Positions 1-7,948 of a stretch of 26,134 bases of DNA are shown one piece after another. The notes under the pieces are model-generated. The model saw nothing but the letters and a program-made list of their open reading frames with translations, was not told the origin of the DNA and made no database searches. A program made the position numbers and the translations under genes. The DNA comes from CAZKFA01 sp964551925 (lineage in GTDB: Bacteria > Cyanobacteriota > Vampirovibrionia > LMEP-6097), in the NCBI GenBank assembly GCA_964551925.1, contig CAZKFA010000026.1, positions 1 through 26,134 on the forward strand, read 5' to 3'. Position 1 is the first letter of the stretch, and every line of letters starts with the position of its first letter.

Positions 1-3
1 TTT

Positions 4-23
4 CTCCTCAATTTATAATTATA
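4..23 (-). promoter_or_regulatory. RBS and -10-like element of a gene beyond the left edge
   Basis: Read on the minus strand, GAGGAG lies at 9-4, which is a strong Shine-Dalgarno sequence. A TATAAT hexamer lies just upstream at 23-18. A start codon for a leftward gene would fall a few bases outside the window, so this is probably the 5' end of a divergent gene. No clear -35 is visible, and the TATAAT could be chance in an AT-rich stretch. Confidence 0.35.
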
Positions 24-115
24 TCATTTTTATAATATGAGAGATCGTTAACCAATATCACAGCAGAACAAAAACAGCCAAAACCCAAGATTAGATATAT
101 TTAATAAAACAAAGG

Positions 116-144
116 TTAAGGAAAAGTTAAGTATGTGTTACAAT
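116..144 (+). promoter_or_regulatory. Extended -10 promoter for the small gene and TPR gene
   Basis: TGTTACAAT at 136-144 is an extended -10 (TGN followed by TACAAT). A weak -35, TTAAGG, lies at 116-121 with a 17-bp spacer. Transcription would start near 151, inside the longest possible reading frame of the first gene (GTG at 135). This supports the ATG at 192 as the true start. Confidence 0.4.
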
Positions 145-191
145 TTATTCTAATTAATAGCAAAGAAGCTGTTAAAATAGAGGTTAAGACA

Positions 192-479
192 ATGCAAGTA
201 CAAGAAGAGAAGTTTCAAGAGCTAATCAACAAGTTTTCTAAGGAAAATGAGCTCGAAAACGCTGATACTAGTATCGAGAACCTCTGCAAGGTTGGTATTC
301 GCAAACTAGGTATAAGTAAGGAGTTTGCTCGAATTGATGATGCGATCCTTAATCTTTCTCTAGAACATAACGATGCCTCTATTAATTTTCTTAGCGCATT
401 GCTTAATTTTGAAACTACCAGGCTAAGATTTAAAGAAGAAGTCAGCAAATGTCTAAAAAGCAAAGCGAAAATCGGTTAG
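192..479 (+). CDS. Small hypothetical protein, 95 aa
   Basis: I do not recognise this protein. The frame is open from a GTG at 135, but the ATG at 192 is preferred. It has GAGG about 8 nt upstream, and the best promoter-like element (136-144) lies downstream of the GTG. The product is mainly helical in composition, charged and leucine-rich, with no signal peptide or membrane segment. It probably forms a small cytoplasmic helical bundle or an adaptor. Its last 31 bases overlap the start of the TPR gene in another frame, so the two are likely translationally coupled and may work together. It could be a partner of the TPR protein, but nothing in the sequence fixes a function. Confidence 0.6.
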   Translation: MQVQEEKFQELINKFSKENELENADTSIENLCKVGIRKLGISKEFARIDDAILNLSLEHNDASINFLSALLNFETTRLRFKEEVSKCLKSKAKIG

Positions 480-2392
480 TCAAAAAGTTTTGGGATAGTT
501 TCTTAACCGATAAATTTATTGAAGCAAATAATGTTGCAACCGAACTTCGTTCTGAGAGTAAAACTCAGAGTGAAATTGATCTCGCTACAACCATGCAAGC
601 TAAGATTCTGTTGCGCCAAGGGCAGTTCAAACTAGCCTATCAAGTAATGCAAGATCACAAGAGCTATAGTGCTTTTAAACTTTTTCTCGATTTTTTGGTT
701 AATGGTAATCCACTAGCACTACTACAAACAACCGCGTCAGATGTTGAGTCTCTACTCTATCGTGCTCAGTGTCTGAGTATTTGTCGATTATACTGGGGAG
801 ATGATTACCTAAAACAAAATCACATCAACTATAATCCTGATGAACTGATTGAAAAAGTTTTCGATACCTATATTCAAGAAGAAGAGTATGACAAAGCAAT
901 ACTAGCAGCAATTCAAACTATAGAAATCAGCCTAGAAGATAATTTACTTAGTCATGATATACAACTACCAGTAATTGATACTTACCTAGAGAATCTACTG
1001 ACTCTTTCAAGCAAAGCGGAGTTCGATTCAACCAGAGCTAGAATCAATCTACTAAAAGCTAAATTATTCAAAGACAAAGATGCTGCCGAGATGGCAGAAA
1101 TATTATTCGGCAAAGAACAAAATCACAATGGCTTAGGTGAAGTCTATCTATTCTACGCAAAAGATTGTAATGAATTTGAATATTTCGAGAAGTCCGCTCG
1201 CGAATTCAACAAATGCAACAACAAACTGGCTCAGGGATTCATTTATGAATCATTAGCTTCTATAGCTCTTACTAGCGGTGAGATTAGCGAAGCTAACGAG
1301 CTATTCAAAAAAGCAGAGGAGCTACTAAACACTGGTGGTTGTTTTGAACATTATGGATTGGAGATTCAACGTATCTCCTTACTTGCAATTCGTGGTAAAT
1401 ATCAAAAAGTCAAAGAATCAATCCACAGCCTACTCAACTCAGAGCCGCCTAATTTCTTCTTGGCGCAAGCCTATCAAATACTCGGCAACACATTAGTACA
1501 ACTTGGTGAAGATATGGGTTCTGCGAAAAACTATATCGCCATGTCTTGTGACATCTTCAAAAAACTCAAACGCTATAACCAATTAATCCACACACAAAAT
1601 ATTTACTTCCAGTTATTATTACTTGATGACGATCTTGGAAAGATAGATAAAGTCGGACAGGAGATAATCCAATTAGCGACAAGGCTTGGCAATGAAGAGA
1701 TCAAAGCAAGTAAGTATTTAGATCTAGCCTTCGTTACCATCAGGGTGAGTGTTGAAGATGGCTCTCTCAATGAAGAAAAACTAGATCAAGTCTCAAACTA
1801 CTTCAAAAAAGCGATCACTCTCTTTCAAAGTCAAGGCAATATAGTTGGTGAAGCTGACACTTATCAAGCTATGGGCAATATGTTCACAGGTATTGGCAAA
1901 CTTGAAGATGCGCTCAGCTCCTTTCTCAAAGCCAAAAAGCTTTATGCTCAAGAAAAAGCTTATCTACAATCCGCGATTACTGATACTTTGATTGGAATAT
2001 TAATGCTTAACTACGTAATGCTCAACGAGCAAACTTACCCAATCGCACAACGCCATCTAGAACAGGCTTTGGTCTATTTCGCTAAAGAGAACTTACTCGA
2101 CCTACTCTGGAAAGCAACTTTCTATCTGGCTGACCTAAATCAAAAATACTACTTAAATAACAAAGATAAAGAAGATACTGAGCTTTACAAAAATAGAGCC
2201 AAATCTTATTTTCTAGAGATGCTTCTAGCAATTCAGGACTACCAAGAAGAAGCACCGAACCCATTCAATAATGAAACCAACCTTGTAGGAATCACTATTG
2301 ATGATGCTTACAACCAAGCTTATAGATTTTTTATTGGCATTAATGATACTCAAGCAGCTTACAAATTCAGACCGCATGACAATAGAAATTAA
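449..2392 (+). CDS. Tetratricopeptide-repeat protein, 647 aa
   Basis: This is a large helical-repeat protein with no signal peptide or membrane segment, so probably cytoplasmic. TPR-like helix pairs are clearest around residues 265-300, where an alanine-rich A helix is followed by ISEANELFKKAEELL. Another clear pair is near residues 470-500 (YQAMGNMFTGIGKLEDALSS). The N-terminal half is more divergent but has the same alternating helical character. TPR arrays bind peptides or partner proteins, and the partner cannot be read here. The start overlaps the preceding small gene by 31 bp. The stop TAA interlocks with the ftsY stop on the other strand through the shared tetramer TTAA at 2389-2392. 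Function beyond protein-protein scaffolding is unknown. Confidence 0.75.
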   Translation: MSKKQSENRLVKKFWDSFLTDKFIEANNVATELRSESKTQSEIDLATTMQAKILLRQGQFKLAYQVMQDHKSYSAFKLFLDFLVNGNPLALLQTTASDVESLLYRAQCLSICRLYWGDDYLKQNHINYNPDELIEKVFDTYIQEEEYDKAILAAIQTIEISLEDNLLSHDIQLPVIDTYLENLLTLSSKAEFDSTRARINLLKAKLFKDKDAAEMAEILFGKEQNHNGLGEVYLFYAKDCNEFEYFEKSAREFNKCNNKLAQGFIYESLASIALTSGEISEANELFKKAEELLNTGGCFEHYGLEIQRISLLAIRGKYQKVKESIHSLLNSEPPNFFLAQAYQILGNTLVQLGEDMGSAKNYIAMSCDIFKKLKRYNQLIHTQNIYFQLLLLDDDLGKIDKVGQEIIQLATRLGNEEIKASKYLDLAFVTIRVSVEDGSLNEEKLDQVSNYFKKAITLFQSQGNIVGEADTYQAMGNMFTGIGKLEDALSSFLKAKKLYAQEKAYLQSAITDTLIGILMLNYVMLNEQTYPIAQRHLEQALVYFAKENLLDLLWKATFYLADLNQKYYLNNKDKEDTELYKNRAKSYFLEMLLAIQDYQEEAPNPFNNETNLVGITIDDAYNQAYRFFIGINDTQAAYKFRPHDNRN

Positions 2393-3240
2393 CCGAAAAC
2401 CTTAGCCACAAAATCCTCAAGTGAGAATTCTTCTATGTCTTCAAGCTGCTCACCAGTACCAACGAAGCTCACTGGCAATGCTTCAGAATAAGCCAGGGAA
2501 CAAATCACCCCAGCTTTGCTAGAACCATCGTACTTACTGAGAAGTACAGAATTAACGTTCACTACTTCTTTAAACTTCTGCGCTTGAATTATCGCGTTCT
2601 GTCCCGTACTCGCGTCTAGCACCAATAAAACATGCAACCTATAATCACTATGATTTTTCTCAATCACTGACTTAATCTTAGAGAGTTCATCCATCAAATC
2701 TTGTTTATTATGCAAACGTCCAGCCGTATCAATTAACAACAAATCAACATTAGAATTCTTCACCTGCTCTATTGCCTTATAGACAACAGTACTAGGCTTA
2801 GAGCCTTCTTCTAACTGCACTATCTTAACTCCAGCACGCTCTGCCCAAATCGACAACTGAGCTTCAGCTGCCGCCCGGAAAGTATCTGCTGCCGCGATTA
2901 AAACTTTGTGACCTTGTTGTTTGAATTTATAAGCCAGCTTACCAACACTAGTAGTTTTACCAACACCATTAACCCCAACCACCAGAAATATATTCAAGGT
3001 ATCAGAAGCTATAGCAAGCTGTGGCAAGTCTGCAAAAATCGTTTTGATAATTTTCTTCAGTTCAACTTCAACTTCAGTCAGTGTATAGGACCTATGCTTA
3101 GCACCTAATTTACTAATTAATTCTGCCGCCAATTGCGGTCCAAAATCTGCCCGAATTAATAATTCTTCAATATCCTCAACTGTTAGTAACTCGTCTACAT
3201 TAGAATTCTTGATAAATTTAGCAAAAAGTTTTTTGAACAT
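2389..3240 (-). CDS. ftsY: Signal recognition particle receptor FtsY
   Basis: FtsY is the SRP-receptor GTPase that docks ribosome-nascent chain/SRP complexes at the inner membrane. The 283-aa product contains the whole NG domain: an N-domain helical bundle (residues 1-75), the P-loop GVNGVGKTT (89-97), DTFRAAA (119-125), DTAGR (171-175), SKYDGSSKAG (235-244, the TKxDGxAKGG element) and GTGEQLEDIEEF near the end (261-272). The acidic N-terminal A domain of E. coli FtsY is absent. It is also short in many other bacteria, so membrane contact would rely on the basic N-terminal helix (MFKKLFAKFIKN). The gene is divergent from the glutaredoxin operon with only 58 bp between starts. A TGCTAGAAT extended -10 for it lies at 3269-3261. 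Confidence 0.95.
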   Translation of the reverse strand: MFKKLFAKFIKNSNVDELLTVEDIEELLIRADFGPQLAAELISKLGAKHRSYTLTEVEVELKKIIKTIFADLPQLAIASDTLNIFLVVGVNGVGKTTSVGKLAYKFKQQGHKVLIAAADTFRAAAEAQLSIWAERAGVKIVQLEEGSKPSTVVYKAIEQVKNSNVDLLLIDTAGRLHNKQDLMDELSKIKSVIEKNHSDYRLHVLLVLDASTGQNAIIQAQKFKEVVNVNSVLLSKYDGSSKAGVICSLAYSEALPVSFVGTGEQLEDIEEFSLEDFVAKVFG

Positions 3241-3252
3241 AAAAGCTTACAA

Positions 3253-3287
3253 TGACGGTTATTCTAGCACTTTTGCTATAATAACAA
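3253..3287. promoter_or_regulatory. Overlapping divergent promoters for ftsY and grxC
   Basis: On the plus strand TGCTATAAT (3274-3282) is a perfect extended -10 with a weak TGACGG (3253-3258) as -35. It would start transcription about 10 nt before the glutaredoxin ATG. On the minus strand TGCTAGAAT (3269-3261) is an extended -10 for ftsY, with TTGTTA (3287-3282) as a poorly spaced -35. The two elements are interleaved, so polymerase could not occupy both at once. Confidence 0.55.
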
Positions 3288-3298
3288 GCAACCTATTT

Positions 3299-3565
3299 AT
3301 GAGCCAAAACTTAATTCAAATCTATACTTGGGACCACTGCCCTTACTGCAAAAAAGCTCTAGCCTTACTTAACAGCAAAGGCTTAAGCTATGAACAAATC
3401 AAACTAGATGGCAAGGAAGCTGAAAGAGAAGAACTCGCCTCAAGAACCAAAGGCAATCGCAAATCAATGCCACAGATTTTTATCAATGGCATCTCTATCG
3501 GTGGTTGCGATGACTTGCATGCTCTTGATAGCGAAGGCAAACTTGCTGAGCTGATTTATTCATGA
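3299..3565 (+). CDS. grxC: Glutaredoxin
   Basis: This is a small thiol-disulfide oxidoreductase of the thioredoxin fold that uses glutathione. The 88-aa product has the dithiol active site CPYC (Cys14 and Cys17), the cis-proline segment SMPQIFING (usually TVPQIFI), and the GGCDDLHAL glutathione-binding loop, all in the usual order and length for class I glutaredoxins. A longer in-frame start at 3209 exists, but it would overlap ftsY and add 30 residues that no family member has. The ATG at 3299 fits the family and the promoter at 3274-3282. There is no Shine-Dalgarno, and the predicted leader is only about 10 nt. The stop overlaps the rsmA start as ATGA. Confidence 0.92.
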   Translation: MSQNLIQIYTWDHCPYCKKALALLNSKGLSYEQIKLDGKEAEREELASRTKGNRKSMPQIFINGISIGGCDDLHALDSEGKLAELIYS

Positions 3566-4437
3566 ATGATACAGATTTAGCTTTTAGGGCAAAGAATTAT
3601 CGCAAACAAAAAGCACTAGGACAATGTTTCTTAATCAGTGAGAAGGTTTTGGACAGCATCGTCAAATCAGCAAACCTTGACCCTGAGCAAGATATAGTAG
3701 TTGAGATTGGTCCTGGGATTGGCTTCCTGACTGAGCGCTTAGTAACTCAATGCCGTAGCCTTTACGCCATCGAGTTAGATGCTAATACCGAAATGCACTT
3801 GAAGATTATCGCTGCTAATCACAAAAACTTCAGCTACATCAGAAAAGATTTCTTATCGCTCAACCTAACAGATATAGTAAATCCAGAAGAAGTCGAAATG
3901 ATTAGATCTGGCAAATCACCCAAAATAAAAATAGTCGCTAATATTCCTTATCAAATCACCAGTAAAATCCTACTACACTTACTTGGCGAGATAGGCGAAG
4001 CAAATCCAAATAGAGAACTGATTTCAGAGATCCACATCATGGTACAAAAAGAATTCGCTGAACGACTAATCGCCAAGCCCGGCACAAAAAGCCATGGCGC
4101 CATAACCTTACTAACTAATTACTGGGCAGATACAAGTATCAGCACAGCAGTCCCAGCCACTTGTTTCCAACCACAACCCAAAGTTGATTCTGCTTTTATC
4201 AAAATGACCCTTAAAGAACCGAAAGCTATCGACAATCCCAAAGCAATCCGTCGTTTCATCAAGGCAATCTATGCTAATCGTCGCAAAAAATTACACAATG
4301 GTTTAAAGGCTGCTGGATATACTGATGAACAGATCGCAAAACTAGAGCTGACTGATAATCTTCGTGGCGAAACCCTAGATCTAGAGCAGATAATTCAACT
4401 TGTTAAAAAGATATCAGTTATGGGAATAATAGACTAA
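3562..4437 (+). CDS. rsmA: 16S rRNA adenine dimethyltransferase RsmA (KsgA)
   Basis: RsmA uses S-adenosylmethionine to dimethylate two adjacent adenines near the 3' end of 16S rRNA during late 30S assembly. The 291-aa product has the N-terminal LGQCFL element (usually LGQNFL or LGQHxL), SAM motif I VEIGPGIGFL (48-57), the acidic ribose contact in YAIELD (68-73), and the catalytic NIPY (127-130, NxPY). It also has FQPQPKVDSAF in the C-terminal half and the small helical C-terminal domain. There is a modest insertion of charged residues around 107-122, before the strand leading to NIPY. It overlaps glutaredoxin upstream (ATGA) and the HAD gene downstream (TAATG), so the three are an operon. Confidence 0.95.
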   Translation: MNDTDLAFRAKNYRKQKALGQCFLISEKVLDSIVKSANLDPEQDIVVEIGPGIGFLTERLVTQCRSLYAIELDANTEMHLKIIAANHKNFSYIRKDFLSLNLTDIVNPEEVEMIRSGKSPKIKIVANIPYQITSKILLHLLGEIGEANPNRELISEIHIMVQKEFAERLIAKPGTKSHGAITLLTNYWADTSISTAVPATCFQPQPKVDSAFIKMTLKEPKAIDNPKAIRRFIKAIYANRRKKLHNGLKAAGYTDEQIAKLELTDNLRGETLDLEQIIQLVKKISVMGIID

Positions 4438-5264
4438 TGGTCGGTTCTAAGGCTGATTTTAAGATCAAAGGCGATCGCAAATATTTTTTGATTTTTGATA
4501 TTGATGGGACGTTGAGACCCGATCAAGTTACCAGTCTAGATCATCGTTATCCTAGAATTAATCCAGAAACTGCAATGAAATTGCAAGAGCTTAACAATCA
4601 CAAACAAGTTGATGTGGTGATTCTCACGGCAAGAAGCTATGTGGATATATTTAGATCCAACATACCCAAAAGCATTACAAAATATTGTGGCTTCGGTAAG
4701 CAAATCATCGAGAACGATATTCTTAAATATGCACGCGAAGAGTTTGTCAAAGCTTACGACGAAACAGTTTGTTTTATAGATATCATCAAAGACTTACTAG
4801 GATTTGATTTGATCTCAGAGTTAGATTTCCTCACTACGCCAGGTGATTTTGCAATTTACTTTGAGAGTGCAAACTACCAAGCAAAAAAAGATAGGATTCT
4901 TGAAATAATACAAATGCTACTCAGGAATTCTAGTCGCTGGTCTTTATTAGATTTTGGTAAGGAGTTAGTTTTCAAGGATAATAAATACAAATACAACAAA
5001 GGTGATGCTGCTAGAGATATTATCGACAAGTTAGATTTCACAGAGACGACAGAGGTTTGTCTATTTGGTGATTCAGAAGCTGATTACGCTGGGATGCTGG
5101 CACTGCGCCAATATCAAAGCGAACACCCCAACAAACGCATTAAAATAAAGAACTTCAGCGTTGGCCCCCTACTCAATGGTAAAGAACAGATTGATATTGC
5201 CTTAGAGTCTTACAAAGAGACGATAGAATTAGTTAATGAATTTCATAGCTTTTTCTGCAAATGA
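4437..5264 (+). CDS. HAD-superfamily hydrolase (IIB-like phosphatase)
   Basis: The 275-aa product has all the core HAD motifs. The nucleophile motif is FDIDGT (Asp21, Asp23), motif II is VVILTAR near residue 60, a lysine follows in the FGKQI and KELVFKD regions, and motif IV is LFGDSEADYAG near 210. Asp21 would form the phospho-aspartate intermediate with Mg2+. The long insert between motifs II and IV suggests a C2 cap, as in the trehalose-phosphate, sucrose-phosphate and Cof-type phosphatases. The CGFGKQI segment sits where trehalose-6-phosphate phosphatases carry their GxHG motif, so a sugar phosphate is the most likely substrate class, but this is inference. The start overlaps the rsmA stop (TAATG), which indicates translational coupling. 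Confidence 0.75.
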   Translation: MVGSKADFKIKGDRKYFLIFDIDGTLRPDQVTSLDHRYPRINPETAMKLQELNNHKQVDVVILTARSYVDIFRSNIPKSITKYCGFGKQIIENDILKYAREEFVKAYDETVCFIDIIKDLLGFDLISELDFLTTPGDFAIYFESANYQAKKDRILEIIQMLLRNSSRWSLLDFGKELVFKDNKYKYNKGDAARDIIDKLDFTETTEVCLFGDSEADYAGMLALRQYQSEHPNKRIKIKNFSVGPLLNGKEQIDIALESYKETIELVNEFHSFFCK

Positions 5265-5289
5265 CAAAAACACAAACTGCAAGTAAAAT
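5261..5289 (+). promoter_or_regulatory. Promoter of the RDD gene, leaderless spacing
   Basis: ATGACA at 5261-5266 matches the -35 consensus at five of six positions, and TAAAAT at 5284-5289 is the -10, with an ideal 17-bp spacer. Only 6 nt separate the -10 from the ATG at 5296, so the predicted transcription start is the start codon itself. The -35 overlaps the stop codon of the HAD gene. Confidence 0.5.
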
Positions 5290-5295
5290 ACCTAT

Positions 5296-6609
5296 ATGAA
5301 CTACTCGCCAGCTACTTTTCTTGAGCGTTTTGCAGCATTGTCTTTAAGCCTCATTATCTACCTATTGGGAGTTGCCATTGCAGTAACCACCATCTCTAAT
5401 ATTGGCTCTTACGGGATAGAACTATATAGTTATGCTTTTCTTGTTCTCTGCGGCAAAATTTTTCTGATTATTCTTATTTGCGATAATCTCTTACAAGCCT
5501 TCGGTGGGGCGAATTTGGCTAAGTTATTATTGGGCTTAAGATTGGTTCAGGATCATAACCATAGACCACTAGGCTTCATTAGATCCATTCTCAGATCAAT
5601 CCTAGCCTTAGCTTCTGTCGCATTACTAGGGTTAGGCTTCATAGCACTTGCTTTCAACTCTAAACGCAAAACACTATATGACTTGATCACAGACTGTATC
5701 GTAATCTCTCCAAAAGAGAAAAACATCTTCAGGCAAAGCATCTCGGTCATCTCCTCTATACTCGGTCTTGGAATAATAATCACGTTATTATTCAGCTTAG
5801 TTTCCGTGCCTACAGAAATATTCAAATCACTTTATAATGCTAACGAATTAAGCACGTTTAGCTCAGCAGCCTTCAAAGACAATCCCCAAGTAACTCTCAA
5901 TATCCCAATAACTGCAGGACGTATTACGGCAATGAGCGAAGACCAGTCAGCAGAGTTCGTCGAATTAACAATAGACAGCTCAAGCATTGAGAACTATATC
6001 AGCGAAGCCACAATCAAACGCTTACAACTAAATAAAGATAATTTTAGCTTCAGACTCAAAGACAAAAAACTCGAGAAAGTAGTTTACCTTCCTAAACTTA
6101 TACTTAAAGACAAAGAGCAAAAAGATATCGCGGTATACAGACAACGCTTCACTATTAATCAGTCCTTAGATCAGCTTGGCAAGCCATTTCTAGAGCTTTT
6201 TGATTATAGCCTAGACAAAGAAGAGCTCGCTCTAAAATTACAAGCAGATGAACAAGCGATCTATGGTCGTGAAGGCTTAGACGAAGTTTCGCTAAATTAT
6301 CTAATTGCAATCACTCGACGCCTACAGCAGGAATGGACTTCGTATCTCAATAACTTACCAGTAGCCCAAATTGCAGCATTTAATGAAGTCAAAACTAAAC
6401 CAAGTAATCATATAGAAGTGGAGATTGATACTAGTACCGGCTATATCAAACATATTATTCTCACAGAACCCAGTAAGGATAGAGAATTCAACGAAATCTG
6501 CAAAAAATTCTTACAGAATACCAGCAAGATTACGGGGATACCTAGTGTATTAAAAGAAACACCAGTGATAATGATAGAGCTAACCCTTAGTTATAGTAAT
6601 ATTGAGTAA
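5296..6609 (+). CDS. RDD membrane protein with retropepsin-like and TonB-C-like periplasmic domains
   Basis: The 437-aa product has three parts. Residues 1-140 form an RDD-family membrane domain: Arg11 in the first helix, the core LLLGLRLVQDHNHRPLGFIR (77-96), and LYDLITDCIVI (127-137). A further helix at about 150-170 leads to the periplasm. Residues 195-320 resemble a retropepsin-type aspartic protease: LTIDSSSIENYISEATIKRL (224-243) matches the flap-side DTGA pattern but has DSSS (227-230) in place of DTG, and LGKPFLELFDYSLD (294-307) matches the later iLGxDfL...iD strand. Residues 335-433 resemble a TonB/TolA C-terminal domain (RRLQQEWTSYL, then IEVEIDTSTGYIKHI). The convergent neighbour is a tonB-exbB-exbD operon, so a role in that system is plausible but inferred. 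The RDD call is firm. The other two domains rest on pattern reading. Confidence 0.6.
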   Translation: MNYSPATFLERFAALSLSLIIYLLGVAIAVTTISNIGSYGIELYSYAFLVLCGKIFLIILICDNLLQAFGGANLAKLLLGLRLVQDHNHRPLGFIRSILRSILALASVALLGLGFIALAFNSKRKTLYDLITDCIVISPKEKNIFRQSISVISSILGLGIIITLLFSLVSVPTEIFKSLYNANELSTFSSAAFKDNPQVTLNIPITAGRITAMSEDQSAEFVELTIDSSSIENYISEATIKRLQLNKDNFSFRLKDKKLEKVVYLPKLILKDKEQKDIAVYRQRFTINQSLDQLGKPFLELFDYSLDKEELALKLQADEQAIYGREGLDEVSLNYLIAITRRLQQEWTSYLNNLPVAQIAAFNEVKTKPSNHIEVEIDTSTGYIKHIILTEPSKDREFNEICKKFLQNTSKITGIPSVLKETPVIMIELTLSYSNIE

Positions 6610-6615
6610 ATAAAA

Positions 6616-7062
6616 TCACATTCCCGAAACAGTAACAATATTCATCTTCTTGAGACCCAATCCAGCAGCCGCGTCCATAGCACCGACGACGAATTTTTGT
6701 TTGGTCTCAGAGTCAGTAACAATATTGAGTGGTGAATCTTTATAACTAACATCAGTAAGAATTTCTTCTAGTCGTGCTGTTACAGCCGTAGCCACTTGAT
6801 CAGCCTCTAATGGGCTCTCAGAGAGTCTTTTGCCATTAATAGCAACAAGTCCATCAGCAGATATCTCTAAATTAATTGCTTTAGTTTTAGTAGAAAGTGC
6901 TTGTCCGTGTTGAGCCTTAGGCGGATCTAGCTTAAGCGCCGTCTGATTAATAAGAGGTGCTATTACAATCATAATCAAGAATAGGATAAGAAATACGTCC
7001 GTTAACGGAGTAATATTTATATCCGAGAATTCATCCGCTGCACCGCCAACATTAAAAGCCAT
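6616..7062 (-). CDS. exbD: ExbD/TolR-family biopolymer transport protein
   Basis: ExbD forms the proton-driven stator-like motor with ExbB and passes energy to TonB. The 148-aa product has the usual short cytoplasmic N terminus, the single transmembrane helix DINITPLTDVFLILFLIMIV with the essential aspartate (Asp22), and a periplasmic domain ending in VVGAMDAAAGLGLKKMNIVT, where the family keeps its peptidoglycan/TonB-contact fold. A GGAG about 8 nt before the ATG provides a clear Shine-Dalgarno. It is the last gene of the tonB-exbB-exbD operon, 21 nt after exbB, and ends six bases from the convergent RDD gene with no visible terminator. Confidence 0.92.
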   Translation of the reverse strand: MAFNVGGAADEFSDINITPLTDVFLILFLIMIVIAPLINQTALKLDPPKAQHGQALSTKTKAINLEISADGLVAINGKRLSESPLEADQVATAVTARLEEILTDVSYKDSPLNIVTDSETKQKFVVGAMDAAAGLGLKKMNIVTVSGM

Positions 7063-7083
7063 AAAATCTACTCCAATTTATTT

Positions 7084-7926
7084 TTATCTCAAGAACTCTG
7101 GGTAGCTAGGTTTGGCTCCCTGAGATTGTTTTGTCATATCCTTAATCATATCTTCTGGGTTAGCGTGATTATGAGCATCTTGTTGAGAATGAGCTCTAAC
7201 CAAACCTTCAACACCAAAATCAACATTAGAGAAACTCAAGAATAATAACTTCAATAACATGAAGTCATCACCATAACGTTTCACAATATTAGAGAACAAG
7301 TTATAAGAAACAACCGCGATAATCGCAATTGCTAGTCCATAACCAGTCGCAATCAAGGCATTAGAGATCTCTCCAATCATTCCTAATGAAGCACCTTCAG
7401 AACCAAGGCTCATATGAAACAAAGCTTTAATTACACCAGAAACAGTACCAAACAATCCTAAGAAAGGTGCGACGGCACCAACCGTTGCTAATATTGGTAA
7501 ATATTTTTGCAACTTACGTACAACAAGATTAACAGTGATGTCATAAGCTCTAGAGAAATCTTCTTTCTGCACTGCAAGCAATCGAATACCTTCTTCAGCA
7601 ACCTCACCAACAACGCTGCCCAATTGACTAGCCAGCATTTGTGCGGCTTCAAGATTACCCTTCTCTAATTGAGACTGAAGCGCATGCACAAAAGCAGAGA
7701 TGTCTCTATGGTTACGAGAATAAAACATCAAGCGCTCTATAATCACCGCTACTACCAGAAAGGAGCAGATGGTAATTGGGATAGATGATATCAAATCATT
7801 CTGAAAATATTGCCAGAATGATTGAGTCAAATTAAACGGATTAGCTGGCTCAGCACCAGTTAAACCAGCAGCTTCAGCTAAACCTAATCCTTCATCTATT
7901 GCACTACCTACATCTTCAATTGCCAT
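7084..7926 (-). CDS. exbB: ExbB/TolQ/MotA-family proton channel
   Basis: ExbB is the pentameric inner-membrane channel subunit that couples proton flow to TonB with ExbD. The 280-aa product has a long N-terminal periplasmic segment (about 45 residues, as in three-helix ExbB proteins) and a first membrane helix at about 48-67. A cytoplasmic loop follows, and then the MotA/TolQ/ExbB signature LATVGAVAPFLGLFGTVSGV in the second helix. The third helix is AIIAVVSYNLF. The C-terminal tail is unusually hydrophilic and His/Gln-rich. AAGGA lies 11 nt before the ATG. It sits between tonB (22 nt upstream) and exbD (21 nt downstream). Family members also energise TolA and gliding motors, so the cargo is not settled. 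Confidence 0.9.
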   Translation of the reverse strand: MAIEDVGSAIDEGLGLAEAAGLTGAEPANPFNLTQSFWQYFQNDLISSIPITICSFLVVAVIIERLMFYSRNHRDISAFVHALQSQLEKGNLEAAQMLASQLGSVVGEVAEEGIRLLAVQKEDFSRAYDITVNLVVRKLQKYLPILATVGAVAPFLGLFGTVSGVIKALFHMSLGSEGASLGMIGEISNALIATGYGLAIAIIAVVSYNLFSNIVKRYGDDFMLLKLLFLSFSNVDFGVEGLVRAHSQQDAHNHANPEDMIKDMTKQSQGAKPSYPEFLR

Positions 7927-7948
7927 AATTTTTTATCCTTTTTATATT

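Noticed and set aside
31..36. Plus-strand TATAAT near the left edge
   Set aside because: It has no -35 and would give a leader of about 150 nt, and the extended -10 at 136-144 is better placed.
135..191. GTG start at 135 for the first gene
   Set aside because: It overlaps the best extended -10 (136-144) and has no Shine-Dalgarno, whereas the ATG at 192 has GAGG upstream.
3209..3298. Longer start for glutaredoxin
   Set aside because: It would overlap the start of ftsY, span both promoters and add 30 residues unknown in glutaredoxins.
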